Part shown: piece by piece, positions 8,975-17,562 of the stretch | Position numbering within the stretch: the stretch's first letter is position 1 | How the letters are laid out: each line of letters starts with the position of its first letter | Source of the DNA: Planctomycetota bacterium | GTDB taxonomy: Bacteria; Planctomycetota; Planctomycetia; Pirellulales; Lacipirellulaceae | Length of the DNA: 64,000 nucleotides | NCBI GenBank assembly: GCA_029259945.1 | Contig: JAJDEF010000029.1 | Span: forward strand, 32,505 to 96,504 | Reading direction: 5' to 3' | Translations under genes and position numbers: made by a program | Notes under the pieces: generated by a model | What the model saw: the letters and a program-made list of their open reading frames with translations, nothing else | The model's database searches: none | What the model was told of the DNA's origin: nothing

Positions 8975-9313
8975 ATGTCGAAGTTTGTGACAGTTGCCAA
9001 AGTCGGAAGCATTCCAGAGGGGCAGGGGGCGACTTTTCCTGTGGGCGACCGGCTCGTGGCCGTCTTTAATCATCAAGGTGCCCATCATGCCATCGACGAT
9101 ATCTGCCCCCATATGGGAGCATCGCTCGGGGCAGGGCAGCTAGACGAAGAGGGCACCGTCATTTGCCCCTGGCACGCATGGCGGTTCGATGTCTGTGACG
9201 GAACCTGGTGCGACAACCCTCGATTGAAGATCGATCAGTTTCCGCTGAGAATCAAAGGCGACGAAATTCAGATCCAAGTTTCTCAGAAGAAAACAACCGA
9301 TAGCGAGGAGTAG
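8975..9313 (+). CDS. Small Rieske [2Fe-2S] protein
   Basis: 112-residue stand-alone Rieske ferredoxin, similar to NirD and dioxygenase ferredoxin components. Both cluster motifs are intact: C44-x-H46 in ICPHMGASL and C64-x2-H67 in ICPWHAWRFD. No signal peptide or membrane anchor, so it should be cytoplasmic. It may deliver electrons to an oxygenase or reductase, but no such partner is adjacent, so its role is open. Divergent from the MazG operon by 218 bases. A palindromic TAGCCCGGCC repeat follows the stop codon. Confidence 0.85.
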   Translation: MSKFVTVAKVGSIPEGQGATFPVGDRLVAVFNHQGAHHAIDDICPHMGASLGAGQLDEEGTVICPWHAWRFDVCDGTWCDNPRLKIDQFPLRIKGDEIQIQVSQKKTTDSEE

Positions 9314-9321
9314 GCGCCACA

Positions 9322-9342
9322 TAGCCCGGCCATCCTGGCCGG
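9322..9342. repeat. TAGCCCGGCC palindromic repeat, copy 1
   Basis: TAGCCCGGCCATCCTGGCCG plus G. CCGGCCA and TGGCCGG form a 7-bp stem around a 3-base loop. It lies between convergent genes, nine bases after the Rieske stop codon. Four more copies are in this window (13216, 44071, 46838, 58830), all intergenic. Confidence 0.85.
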
Positions 9343-9374
9343 AAGCATCAGAGCACACAACAGTAAAACGCCGA

Positions 9375-11702
9375 CTATCGAGTCACCGACTCACTGTGTT
9401 CTGCCGAGTAGGCCGCTTCGCTGTCTTCCCAAAGCTGCTCCTCTTCGAAAAATCGCGTGGTCTCTTCGGCTGCCAGCTTGATCTCTAGATCCTGGCAAGC
9501 GACTTCCGCACGGAACACATGGGTGCCCGCATGATTGGCGGTCGCGCGAATGCGTAACACAACCTCGCTGCCAGCCGGCAAACTTTTGATCGGGTGGAAC
9601 GTAACCCGTCCATCGCGAATCGAGTATTGGGCACCTTCGACCGACGTCGGCTCGATGCCTGCCGAGAAGAGGCCGATCACGCCCACTCCTTCCGCAGCGG
9701 TCTTGCCCCGATTAAGAATTCGAATTTCATAGAGCACGGTTTCGTTCAAGGCGATTGGCCCCTGCGGGTCGCTCACCTCGAGTTTAAGATCGGCCAAAGC
9801 GACCACCTCGGTTTGTATTTGTTTCGAGTCGCTCAAATCGCCCTCGGCGGTTTGAGCCGTCACATCAAAAACATTAGCCCCAGGTCGATCCACTTGGCAA
9901 CGCACTTGCATAAATTGTTCCTGCCCGGCACCGATTCCGGGCAAGTTCCAACTCACCACATCCGTTTTGGCGTTATGGCGGTATCCCTTGCTTGCGGTCA
10001 CAAATTGCGCACCTTCGGCAAGCTGAACTTGAACCGACACCCGCTCGGTGTTTGCGGTTCCCGGGTTGCGAACCCGAATGTTGTAGCTTGCGGTGGTGCC
10101 GGCATACTTGGTCTCTGGCCCGCGCCAGTCGACTTGTAATTCTGGTTTTTTGCATAGAATATTTTTCACCGACTCCGCAGTCAGGCCACCGATGGCAGTA
10201 GCACTTGCCTGGATGTTCAACTCACCCGCCTCGCGGGCAATAAATTCAAGATCAAGGTCACGAACTTCGCCCGGCTTAAGGGTGCCGATTGCTTGAGTAA
10301 TTGCAGACTGGGCGTTGCCTCCAGGCGGAACGAGCCGGATGACAACTTGCTCTGCTTGACCGGTGCCCGGATTGCTCAAGGTAAGGCGATAACGTTGTGG
10401 TTTGCCAAAGAGCACCTCTTGAGGCCCTTCGACATCCAGCAGCAATTTGGGTTCTTGCACTTCGACCATTGTTGACGAGGCGATAGGGGCCTGACTCCAC
10501 TGGACGCCTAACGCGAGCGGCTGACCACTGTGAGGAATCAAACGAAGGTGAAGTGTTTCGGAAGATTGTGCGGCGAGTTCGCTCAGGTTCCAATCGAGAA
10601 CGTCGACTTCCTCGCCTTGGCTCGCATGCTTCACCACACCACTTGTCGACGTGACATCGACCACCTCGGCCCAATGAGGAACATGAATCGAAGCCGCTAA
10701 CGATTTTGCCGAAGTGTTGCTCGTGTTTTCAAGGGTCACTTGGTACGTTGCTTCGCGGCCCACCATAATGCGGCGAGGTCCTTCGACGTGCGAGACAATC
10801 ACTGGTTGCTGATAACTTTGCGAAAAATTGTCATTGGAAGTCTGTTCTTCGACGTCAACCGTTTCTCTGGTGACGTTCGTGGTTTGATTTCTGCTTGGAT
10901 TTGCAGAGTAAGTTTTTTTCGAAGTGACCGGCGATCGAGGAGCAAATACCGATGCCGACCGTTTGACGAGGGGTTTTGCCCCGTCCGTCGCCGTTGTCTC
11001 ATCCGTCGCAACGACACGGGATCGGCCAGCTCTCGCTTTAGAGTCTTCGGCAACCGCTTCACTTTCACGATCTTCCGTCAGCAATCGGTGAAGATCGAAT
11101 GCCTGACTTGGCACGCGAGCTCGACGCGAGGTGGATCTCGTCAAGGGCGTGGGAGCGATCTCGAAGCTCGATCCATCCGACTCGTCGGTCGCTTCGGCAC
11201 TCTCGGTTGGCAAGACATCGGCCAAAGTGGTTTCCAACTCGTCGGTTTGGTTGGTCGATGGCAATCTACGTGTGACAGGCCGTCTTGCGTGACTTCGAGC
11301 GGAATTACTTCCAGCACGCGGCATGGCATCTACTTGTTCCGATTCAATCGGGTCGTAGGCTTGAGGAGGTTCGCTGTAAGCATCCGAAGTTTCGCGGTTA
11401 GGTCGGGTGCTTGACTTACGGCCAAAGAAATGCTCCGGCAGAAGGTTGCTCGGACTGATACTTGGCAGCAGCGATTTTCGCTTCTTGGTTTGGTTTGGTT
11501 GAGCGCTACGCTTCGCAGGCTTCTGAAGCGCAGAAGCATTTTGCTCGTCACTTCGGAACTTGCTTTGTAGTGCCGCCAAACGATCGACCAAAGTGGCCGT
11601 TCCCGAGGAACTCTCGGAGCGACCCGATTGGGCAACGCTGATGGAAACCGAAGTGCAAAAAATCGTCAAACTAACGATTCCGATAATCCAACTACGAGAC
11701 AT
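9375..11702 (-). CDS. Secreted DUF11-repeat (conserved repeat domain) protein
   Basis: 775-residue exported protein. I start at ATG 11702, where GAGGA lies eight bases upstream and a clear signal peptide begins (MSRSWIIGIVSLTIFCTS, ending SVAQ). Residues about 30-300 are Ser/Thr/Arg-rich and probably disordered. From about 305 onward come at least four tandem DUF11/OmcB-type beta-sandwich repeats, each with the pattern YxVTLxNxGxxxAxxVxVxxxVPxG (for example YRLTLSNPGTGQAEQVVIRL). Such proteins are usual in planctomycetes and are thought to be cell-surface or envelope components. No sorting signal or transmembrane anchor is seen at the C-terminus, which ends in an acidic stretch. Confidence 0.75.
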   Translation of the reverse strand: MSRSWIIGIVSLTIFCTSVSISVAQSGRSESSSGTATLVDRLAALQSKFRSDEQNASALQKPAKRSAQPNQTKKRKSLLPSISPSNLLPEHFFGRKSSTRPNRETSDAYSEPPQAYDPIESEQVDAMPRAGSNSARSHARRPVTRRLPSTNQTDELETTLADVLPTESAEATDESDGSSFEIAPTPLTRSTSRRARVPSQAFDLHRLLTEDRESEAVAEDSKARAGRSRVVATDETTATDGAKPLVKRSASVFAPRSPVTSKKTYSANPSRNQTTNVTRETVDVEEQTSNDNFSQSYQQPVIVSHVEGPRRIMVGREATYQVTLENTSNTSAKSLAASIHVPHWAEVVDVTSTSGVVKHASQGEEVDVLDWNLSELAAQSSETLHLRLIPHSGQPLALGVQWSQAPIASSTMVEVQEPKLLLDVEGPQEVLFGKPQRYRLTLSNPGTGQAEQVVIRLVPPGGNAQSAITQAIGTLKPGEVRDLDLEFIAREAGELNIQASATAIGGLTAESVKNILCKKPELQVDWRGPETKYAGTTASYNIRVRNPGTANTERVSVQVQLAEGAQFVTASKGYRHNAKTDVVSWNLPGIGAGQEQFMQVRCQVDRPGANVFDVTAQTAEGDLSDSKQIQTEVVALADLKLEVSDPQGPIALNETVLYEIRILNRGKTAAEGVGVIGLFSAGIEPTSVEGAQYSIRDGRVTFHPIKSLPAGSEVVLRIRATANHAGTHVFRAEVACQDLEIKLAAEETTRFFEEEQLWEDSEAAYSAEHSESVTR

Positions 11703-11952
11703 GGTCTCTTCCTCGCGCAATGATATCCAGGGTGACAAAGGTTCGTCGTGAAGGTTTATCGGCCTGCTGCCACTGAGAAGATGAACCGATCCTACGAAAA
11801 AATCCGGTCAGATAAGATGGGATACTTGAGAAGAGTAGGGGTGGCAGCTAGGAGTGGTTTGCTAGCACGGCTGTCAGAGTTCACAGCAGAAACAAGAAGA
11901 AACTGCCTCCTCGTTTTGCAACAAAAAGCGACAGAACCAAATAGCCGCAACT

Positions 11953-12987
11953 CTACGAGTTGCCGGAGGCAGACTTCACCACCTCAAACCCTAAATCGCG
12001 GATCATCGCGTAGTCGGCTTCGGGCAGTTGCCCTTTGGTGGTGAGATAGTCGCCGACGAAAATGGAATTCGCCGCATACAGGCCCATCGGCTGCAAACTG
12101 CGGAGATGCAATTCGCGGCCACCGGCAATGCGAATTTCTCGCTCAGGATTCGTCAAACGAAACATGGCTAGCGTTCTTAAACAGTCGTTCGGCGTAAGGT
12201 CGCTACGGCCTTCGAGCGTGGTCCCTTCGATCGCGTTCAAAAAATTGACCGGAATCGATTCGACTTTTAGCTCGCGCAAGTCGAGTGCCATGTCGACAAT
12301 GTCACTCGGACGCTCACCCATGCCGATAATGCCCCCCGAGCAGAGTTCCATGCCGGCATCGCGAACTGCGTGCAGCGTGTCGAGCCGATCCTGATACGTG
12401 TGCGTTGTGCAAACTTCGCTATAAAACTCACCGCCCGTATTAAGATTGTGATTCACCCGATCGACGCCGCAAGCTTTGAGCCGCGCTGCCTGCTCAGGAG
12501 TCAGCAGTCCCAAGCAAGCACAAATGTCGAGGTCGTATTGCTGCTTAATCTCAGGGACAAGCTGCTCGACGGCAGCGATTTCTCGTTCGCTGGGCCCGCG
12601 CGCCGAAATCACCATGCAGTAGGTTTTCGCCTGCCGCTCGGCGGCGGCTTTTGCGCCAGCGAGAAGCTCTTCACGATTCAACAGATTATATTTAGGAATT
12701 TCGGCGGTCGAGTTTTTCGACTGCGAGCAGTAGCTGCAATCCTCGGGGCACAAACCGCTCTTGGCATTCATTAGAAAATAAAGTTGCACGCTTCGCCCAA
12801 AGTAATGATGCCGCACCCGAAACGCGGCATGCAAAAGATCGAGTACCTCTACATCGGGCGCCGCCAACACCTCCTGGGCTTCGTCGGCCGACAGTTCCTC
12901 GCCGGCGAGTACACGCGTCGCAAAGGTTTGCCACCGGCTGGTGGAGTTGGTTTCGAGGGAAACTGGGCTTAGCGAAGGAGAAGTCAT
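11953..12987 (-). CDS. bioB: Biotin synthase BioB
   Basis: Radical SAM enzyme that inserts sulfur into dethiobiotin, the last step of biotin synthesis. The radical SAM cysteines [11 protein letters not shown] are at residues 80, 84 and 87 with the start chosen here (ATG 12987, MTSPSLSPV). An upstream in-frame ATG at 13059 would translate the conserved leader element, so I reject it. Further BioB motifs: [48 protein letters not shown] and [18 protein letters not shown]. 344 residues is normal for the family. It is monocistronic here, without other bio genes. The leader at 13031-13085 is a candidate control element. Confidence 0.95.
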   Translation of the reverse strand: MTSPSLSPVSLETNSTSRWQTFATRVLAGEELSADEAQEVLAAPDVEVLDLLHAAFRVRHHYFGRSVQLYFLMNAKSGLCPEDCSYCSQSKNSTAEIPKYNLLNREELLAGAKAAAERQAKTYCMVISARGPSEREIAAVEQLVPEIKQQYDLDICACLGLLTPEQAARLKACGVDRVNHNLNTGGEFYSEVCTTHTYQDRLDTLHAVRDAGMELCSGGIIGMGERPSDIVDMALDLRELKVESIPVNFLNAIEGTTLEGRSDLTPNDCLRTLAMFRLTNPEREIRIAGGRELHLRSLQPMGLYAANSIFVGDYLTTKGQLPEADYAMIRDLGFEVVKSASGNS

Positions 12988-13030
12988 GGGGCTTTTTCTC
13001 GAAGTTGGGGCGTCGATCACCCAGTTTTTC

Positions 13031-13085
13031 AGCCGGTTCAAAACCCACTTTCGGCACAAAAATCTCCGGCCGTGGGATACTTTTT
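13031..13085 (-). promoter_or_regulatory. Conserved 5' leader element ahead of bioB (also found before EF-G paralogue)
   Basis: On the minus strand this reads GTATCCCACGGCCGGAGA, T-rich, GCCGAAAG, T-rich, TGAACCGGCT. The same succession lies in the leader of the EF-G-like gene at 38583-38639, in the same orientation relative to the gene, with roughly 85% identity by eye. GCCGG and CCGGC can pair to close a hairpin in both copies. It ends about 45 bases before the bioB ATG. Either a structured leader RNA or a shared repeat with a regulatory role; no known riboswitch class fits. Confidence 0.5.
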
Positions 13086-13215
13086 TGGAGTTTTGAAACC
13101 GTATCTAGCTACAATACTGGTCGGAGATTCCCTCCAGTATCGACGCCACCGCCACAAACGCAAGGTGGCATTTAACAGCCGAGTGTTCCGCCTCGCCGGA
13201 AACGATAGAACCACA

Positions 13216-13236
13216 TAGCCCGGCCATCCTGGCCGG
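13216..13236. repeat. TAGCCCGGCC palindromic repeat, copy 2
   Basis: Exact copy of the CCGGCCATCCTGGCCGG hairpin core seen at 9322. It lies 18 bases upstream of the PSP1-family start codon, between divergent bioB and PSP1 genes, so it would be in the PSP1 transcript leader. Confidence 0.85.
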
Positions 13237-13254
13237 GAAATAACGCATACCAAC

Positions 13255-13809
13255 ATGGGCTACCACCTAGTACGATTTAGTTTGCAAGGACAAGTGGGGC
13301 GGTTCGTCGCCGCCGATGCCGTGCGCTATCCACGTCAATCGCGTGTGATCGTACGTAGCGCTCGCGGACTGGAGATCGGCGAAGTCGTTGCCGAGCCCGA
13401 GTCGGGTGACGATACGAGCCGCTCCGATGGCCAAATTCTGCGGCGGATGACGGTTGAAGACCAGCTGCTCGAAGCGAGACTAGAAAAACATCGGCACAAT
13501 GCGTTTCAAGCTTGCTGTGCGCTTCTCGACGAGCGCCAGATTCCGGCCACCTTGATCGATGTCGAACATCTTTTTGACGGCGAAGGACTGTTTTTCTATT
13601 TTTTGGGCGACGTCCCCCAAGAAGCCGAGCAGCTGACTCAGCAGCTAGCCGAAACTTACGAGGCCACGGTCGAGTTCCGTAAATTCGCAGAGACGCTTGC
13701 CGAAGGTTGCGGCCCCGGTTGCGGCACCGAAGATGCAATGGGGCAGGGCGGTTGCGACAGCTGCACCTCGTGTGCCGTGGCGACCGCGTGTTCAACGAAA
13801 AGTCGCTAA
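13255..13809 (+). CDS. PSP1 C-terminal domain (YaaT-like) protein
   Basis: 184 residues. The PSP1 domain fills residues 1-140: GLEIGEVV near residue 40, RMTVEDQLLEARLEKHR near 65, then ERQIPATLIDVEHLFDGEGL and FYFLGD. In Firmicutes the relative YaaT joins a complex (Ric) affecting RNase Y; in other phyla the role is unknown. The C-terminal 40 residues carry a cysteine cluster (CGPGCGT, then CDSCTSCAVATAC), suggesting a metal or Fe-S site, as in many PSP1 proteins. No Shine-Dalgarno is visible; the TAGCCCGGCC repeat occupies the leader. Convergent with the TPR gene downstream, only eight bases apart. Confidence 0.8.
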   Translation: MGYHLVRFSLQGQVGRFVAADAVRYPRQSRVIVRSARGLEIGEVVAEPESGDDTSRSDGQILRRMTVEDQLLEARLEKHRHNAFQACCALLDERQIPATLIDVEHLFDGEGLFFYFLGDVPQEAEQLTQQLAETYEATVEFRKFAETLAEGCGPGCGTEDAMGQGGCDSCTSCAVATACSTKSR

Positions 13810-13817
13810 GGCTGTTC

Positions 13818-14144
13818 TTACCCCTCGCCAAGTCCACCCAGCGAGGCAAGAAATTCGCTCATTTCGCTTGCCGCATGGGCATCCCCCTGGCTGCGTGCCT
13901 GCTCGATGCCGTCGCGAAGAACGCTGCGTGCCTCGTCGACTCGGTCGAGTCGAGCCAGTTGTTGGCTTGCCATAAAAAACGCGGGGATGTAGGGCGGCTC
14001 GTCCTTGGTGAGTTCGCCAAGGCGTTCGAGGCTTGTGTCATGATCCTCCTCTTTGTCAAGTTCCATCGCTAGGCTATAGCGTAGAAAGGTGTCGACCGGG
14101 TCGTCGACCAACATCGCTTCGATTTTTTCGCGTCGAGTAGCCAC
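13818..14144 (-). CDS. Small tetratricopeptide-repeat protein
   Basis: 108 residues, no signal peptide. Helical TPR pattern: DDPVDTFLRYSLAMELDKEE, then a second unit with PPYIPAFFMASQQLARLDRV and a third starting DEARSVLRDGIEQARSQGD. Such short TPR proteins generally mediate protein contacts; the partner is unknown. It follows the 353-residue secreted protein by nine bases and is probably the last gene of the leuC-leuD transcript. Confidence 0.7.
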   Translation of the reverse strand: MATRREKIEAMLVDDPVDTFLRYSLAMELDKEEDHDTSLERLGELTKDEPPYIPAFFMASQQLARLDRVDEARSVLRDGIEQARSQGDAHAASEMSEFLASLGGLGEG

Positions 14145-14153
14145 ATTTTTCTT

Positions 14154-15215
14154 TCAAAAATTGCCAGTGATTTTTAACAAGACGCCTTGCTTATCGTTTT
14201 CGGCTGCGCCGAACGCCGTCACATACAGCGTACCATCGGGAGCGAATGCCAAGGCCGTGGGTCTAGTGACGGACGCGATTTTCACAGCTTGACAGGCTAG
14301 CCTGCCTTCGAGGCGTGCATCGTCAAGCCGATAGACGCCGCCCGCTTGCTCATCACTCCATGAGATATCTGCAGCATATAAATTTCCCGCAGGACTGTAA
14401 GCCAGTGCAGAAATATCGTTCAGCCCAGTGCCAAGGCTCATCGCCATGGCCCCGGTGGCGGGAACGAAAAAGGTAATCGAGCTGTCGCCCGCAATCTCTT
14501 TGCTACCCATTTGGCCAACGACTAAAAACGCAGGTCTCGGCTTTGGGATGATAGCAAGACAAGTCGGGGCACCCCCGGTCGTCGATTTATGAGTCGCAAT
14601 AAACCGCTGGAGAAAGGTGAGGCGGTTCGCCGCAATGCCCGACTTAAGAATCCAACCCGCTGGGCCATCGCTACTCGCAACCACGAAGAGCGACTCTTCC
14701 GTTTTTACCAGTCCCAAAAATTGGTCGTGCGCGGCCTGATTCCGGCTTCCGGCAGAAAGAGGCCCAACCGTATGGTCGGTTTGCTCCGCGGTGATCGACG
14801 AACCACTGATTGGCAAAGCATAGACACCAACCACATTCATGCCCACTTCGCGGCCACCGCCCCCCACAACCAGTTTCGTGCGCGTAAGCAGTGCCATCCC
14901 CAGCGGGCCAACTCGGGCGCCTGGCTCTCTGCCAAAGAAATCAACGGCAAAGCCGGTAATCACCTCATGTATTTTTTCAGGTTGCGCAGTGGAGATCCGA
15001 ATAATTCGTCCGGCACCACTCTCAGCGATAAAAAGCTCATGCGGCCCCGTGCCCACCGGGCCTTCGCGCACGACCAACCCAGCAGGATTGTCGAGGCTAT
15101 CACGCACGATTTCGCTGCGATAGTTTACCGACTCGTCGCTTAGCGCGGCATCTTGAGCCACCGCGACCGCAACCATCACGGCGACCACGGTCAATAACGT
15201 CATAAATCGCCACAT
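14154..15215 (-). CDS. Secreted beta-propeller-like protein
   Basis: 353 residues with a signal peptide (MWRFMTLLTVVAVMVAVAVA, cleavage after AVA/Q). The rest shows repeated propeller-like strands with the SMP-30/NHL look: ELFIAESGAGRIIRIS, DISALAYSPAGNLYAADISW and RPTALAFAPDGTLYVTAFGA. No catalytic residues can be assigned with confidence. It starts 22 bases after leuD, so it may be co-transcribed with leuC-leuD, but a metabolic connection with leucine synthesis is not evident. Likely acts outside the cytoplasmic membrane. Confidence 0.6.
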   Translation of the reverse strand: MWRFMTLLTVVAVMVAVAVAQDAALSDESVNYRSEIVRDSLDNPAGLVVREGPVGTGPHELFIAESGAGRIIRISTAQPEKIHEVITGFAVDFFGREPGARVGPLGMALLTRTKLVVGGGGREVGMNVVGVYALPISGSSITAEQTDHTVGPLSAGSRNQAAHDQFLGLVKTEESLFVVASSDGPAGWILKSGIAANRLTFLQRFIATHKSTTGGAPTCLAIIPKPRPAFLVVGQMGSKEIAGDSSITFFVPATGAMAMSLGTGLNDISALAYSPAGNLYAADISWSDEQAGGVYRLDDARLEGRLACQAVKIASVTRPTALAFAPDGTLYVTAFGAAENDKQGVLLKITGNF

Positions 15216-15237
15216 GAGGTTCGCCTATCACAATGCT

Positions 15238-15837
15238 TTAAGAAGCAGAAATGCCGTGGGTCGCTTCGTAAACCGAAATTTTGTTTTCGTGTTCCAGCGT
15301 GAGTCCAATATCATCCAACCCATTAAGCAAACAATGGCGTCGGAACGCATCGACTTCAAACGAGGTAGAGAATCCATGCTCATCGCTCAAAGTGCAACTC
15401 TCGAGGTCGGCCGTCATGCGATAGTCGGCATGCTTCTCAGCGCGAGAGAAGATCTCGTCCACCAATTCTTCAGAAAGTCGAATTGGCAGCATCCCGTTCT
15501 TAAAGCAGTTGTTGTAGAAAATGTCGGCAAAGCTGGGGGCGATGATGACTCGGAAACCGTAGTCCTCCAGCGCCCAGGGAGCATGTTCGCGGCTCGAGCC
15601 ACAACCAAAATTCCGCCGAGCGACCAGCACGCTTACGCCGACGGCTTCGGGCCGATTGAGTTCAAAATCAGGATTTGGCGAGCCATCTTCAAGCTGGGCC
15701 CAATCCCAAAACAGAAACTCACCGAAGCCCGTACGCTCAATTCGCTTCAGGAATTGCTTCGGAATAATTTGGTCGGTGTCGACGTTGGCCCGGTCCATGG
15801 CGACCGCTAAGCCAGTATGCGTGGTAAATGATTTCAT
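15238..15837 (-). CDS. leuD: 3-isopropylmalate dehydratase small subunit LeuD
   Basis: 199 residues, normal size. Forms the isopropylmalate isomerase with LeuC in leucine biosynthesis. Family motifs: N-terminal [20 protein letters not shown] (residues about 7-26), [20 protein letters not shown], and the swivel-domain signature [20 protein letters not shown] near residue 75. It follows leuC after 196 bases that hold a perfect 27-bp inverted repeat, which could modulate readthrough from leuC to leuD. Confidence 0.95.
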   Translation of the reverse strand: MKSFTTHTGLAVAMDRANVDTDQIIPKQFLKRIERTGFGEFLFWDWAQLEDGSPNPDFELNRPEAVGVSVLVARRNFGCGSSREHAPWALEDYGFRVIIAPSFADIFYNNCFKNGMLPIRLSEELVDEIFSRAEKHADYRMTADLESCTLSDEHGFSTSFEVDAFRRHCLLNGLDDIGLTLEHENKISVYEATHGISAS

Positions 15838-15877
15838 CGTTGCTACTGCAGATGGTTAAAGTATTACAAATAATTGA

Positions 15878-15955
15878 ACCGCAGAGGACACAGAGAGCGC
15901 AGAGGAAATGCCACTCCAATTGATTTTTCTCTGCGCTCTCTGTGTCCTCTGCGGT
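15878..15955. repeat. Perfect 27-bp inverted repeat between leuC and leuD
   Basis: Arms 15878-15904 and 15929-15955 are exact reverse complements (left arm begins ACCGCAGAGGACACAGAGAG) around a 24-base loop. Core unit of a dispersed family that also occurs at 37602-37675, 40774-40800 (one arm), 48114-48287 (with extra terminal repeats), 63488-63510 (one arm) and 63671-63729. In RNA it would form a very stable hairpin in the leuC-leuD intercistronic region. Confidence 0.9.
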
Positions 15956-16033
15956 AATAAAAAGAATCTGATGTATTGGTTACGACAATGCTGCGCTGTG
16001 TTCATCCGTGTTTATCGGTGGTTCCATTTTTTA

Positions 16034-17431
16034 CTATTTCCAATCCCGAATATCAACAAAATGACCAGCGATCGCAGCAGCGGCGGCCATCGCAGGCGAA
16101 ACCAGATGGGTGCGTCCGCCCTTACCCTGTCGGCCTTCAAAATTGCGGTTCGAGGTCGAGGCACAGCGCTCGCCGGGCGAAAGCTTGTCGGGATTCATCG
16201 CCAGACACATGCTGCATCCGGCTTCGCGCCAGTCGAATCCAGCCTCTTTGAAAATCTGGTCGAGACCTTCCTCTTCGGCCTGTTGTTTTACTTGGCCGCT
16301 GCCCGGAACCACCATTGCATCGACATGGTCAGAAACTTTGTGCCCTTGGGCAACCGTTGCCGCAGCACGTAAGTCTTCGATTCGGGCGTTGGTGCATGAA
16401 CCAATAAATACGCGATCAAGCTGAATGTCGGTGATCGCCTCGCCACCTTCGAGGCCCATGTAATCGAGCGCGCCCGCGACCGTTTTCTGATCGGTCGGAT
16501 CTGAATAGTCGGCGGGCTTAGGAACATGGGCATCAACCGAGGCGACCAATCCAGGGTTGGTTCCCCAAGTGACCTGCGGGGCAATATCTGCTGCGGCGAA
16601 TCGTAGCGATTTGTCAAACTGAGCCCCTTCGTCGGTGGGCAGCTCTTGCCAACGCGCGACGGCGGCTTCAAAATCCGCGGGCACATACTTTCGGCCGCGA
16701 AGATATTCGTACGTAGTTGCATCCGGTGCGATCATGCCAGCGCGAGCACCGGCTTCGATTGTCATGTTGCAAACCGTCATGCGGTTTTCCATGCTGAGAG
16801 CGCGGATCGCCTCGCCGGTGTACTCCACGCAATAACCGGTTCCGCCATCGGTCGTGATCTGACCAATCAGATAGAGCACCAAGTCTTTTGCCGTCACGCC
16901 CGGCTTCAATTGGCCGTCGACTCGCAACTCAAGCGTTTTCGGCAAAGTCTGCAACAGAGTTTGGGTTGCTAGAACGTGTTCGACTTCGCTCGTGCCGATG
17001 CCAAACGCCAAAGCTCCAAAAGCGCCATGCGTCGAAGTGTGACTATCGCCACAAACGATGATCATCCCCGGCTGGGTGTAGCCGAGTTCAGGCCCGATCA
17101 CATGGACAATGCCTTGATTGGGGTCGTTGAGATCGTAGTGCTGGATGCCAAATTCGCGGCAGTTGTTACGCAACGTGTCGATTTGCAGTTTAGAAATCGC
17201 GTCTGCAATGGGCAGACTACGGTCGGTCGTCGGGATATTGTGATCTGCCGTCGCAATGGTTTTTCCAGCGCGTCGAACACTTCGTCCTGCCAGTCGCAAC
17301 CCTTCGAAGGCTTGGGCGCTGGTCACTTCATGCACCAGATGCAGATCGACATAGAGAATGGTCTGCTGACCCTCTTCGGCGTGGACTATATGGTTATCCC
17401 AAATTTTTTGAAACAGAGTGCGTGGTTTCAT
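16034..17431 (-). CDS. leuC: 3-isopropylmalate dehydratase large subunit LeuC
   Basis: 465 residues, aconitase-superfamily 4Fe-4S enzyme that isomerises 2- to 3-isopropylmalate with LeuD. N-terminal [20 protein letters not shown], the [20 protein letters not shown] block ([12 protein letters not shown] here) and the Fe-S cysteines in [13 protein letters not shown] and [12 protein letters not shown] are all present. The C-terminus [20 protein letters not shown] is family-typical. First gene of leuC-leuD-(propeller)-(TPR) on the minus strand; the Ser/Thr kinase gene lies 131 bases upstream on the same strand. Confidence 0.95.
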   Translation of the reverse strand: MKPRTLFQKIWDNHIVHAEEGQQTILYVDLHLVHEVTSAQAFEGLRLAGRSVRRAGKTIATADHNIPTTDRSLPIADAISKLQIDTLRNNCREFGIQHYDLNDPNQGIVHVIGPELGYTQPGMIIVCGDSHTSTHGAFGALAFGIGTSEVEHVLATQTLLQTLPKTLELRVDGQLKPGVTAKDLVLYLIGQITTDGGTGYCVEYTGEAIRALSMENRMTVCNMTIEAGARAGMIAPDATTYEYLRGRKYVPADFEAAVARWQELPTDEGAQFDKSLRFAAADIAPQVTWGTNPGLVASVDAHVPKPADYSDPTDQKTVAGALDYMGLEGGEAITDIQLDRVFIGSCTNARIEDLRAAATVAQGHKVSDHVDAMVVPGSGQVKQQAEEEGLDQIFKEAGFDWREAGCSMCLAMNPDKLSPGERCASTSNRNFEGRQGKGGRTHLVSPAMAAAAAIAGHFVDIRDWK

Positions 17432-17562
17432 ATCAGGTCAGTAAATCTGCAGATCGAGTGCGAAAAAAGGACGGCGGAAAGCTAAACACAAACGATCCAT
17501 TGTATTCGCCTAGGGCCTCTAGCGAAAGACACCTGCCAGACGAACAATGTTCATCGCCCCCG

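Noticed and set aside
10740..11414. 224-codon plus-strand frame opposite the DUF11 protein
   Set aside because: Arg/Phe/Ser-rich antisense of the disordered N-terminal part of the real gene.
12988..13059. Upstream in-frame ATG for bioB
   Set aside because: Would translate the conserved leader element and add 24 residues not seen in BioB; the ATG at 12987 fits the family start.
15214..15810. 198-codon plus-strand frame opposite leuD
   Set aside because: Entirely antisense to leuD, which is unambiguous.
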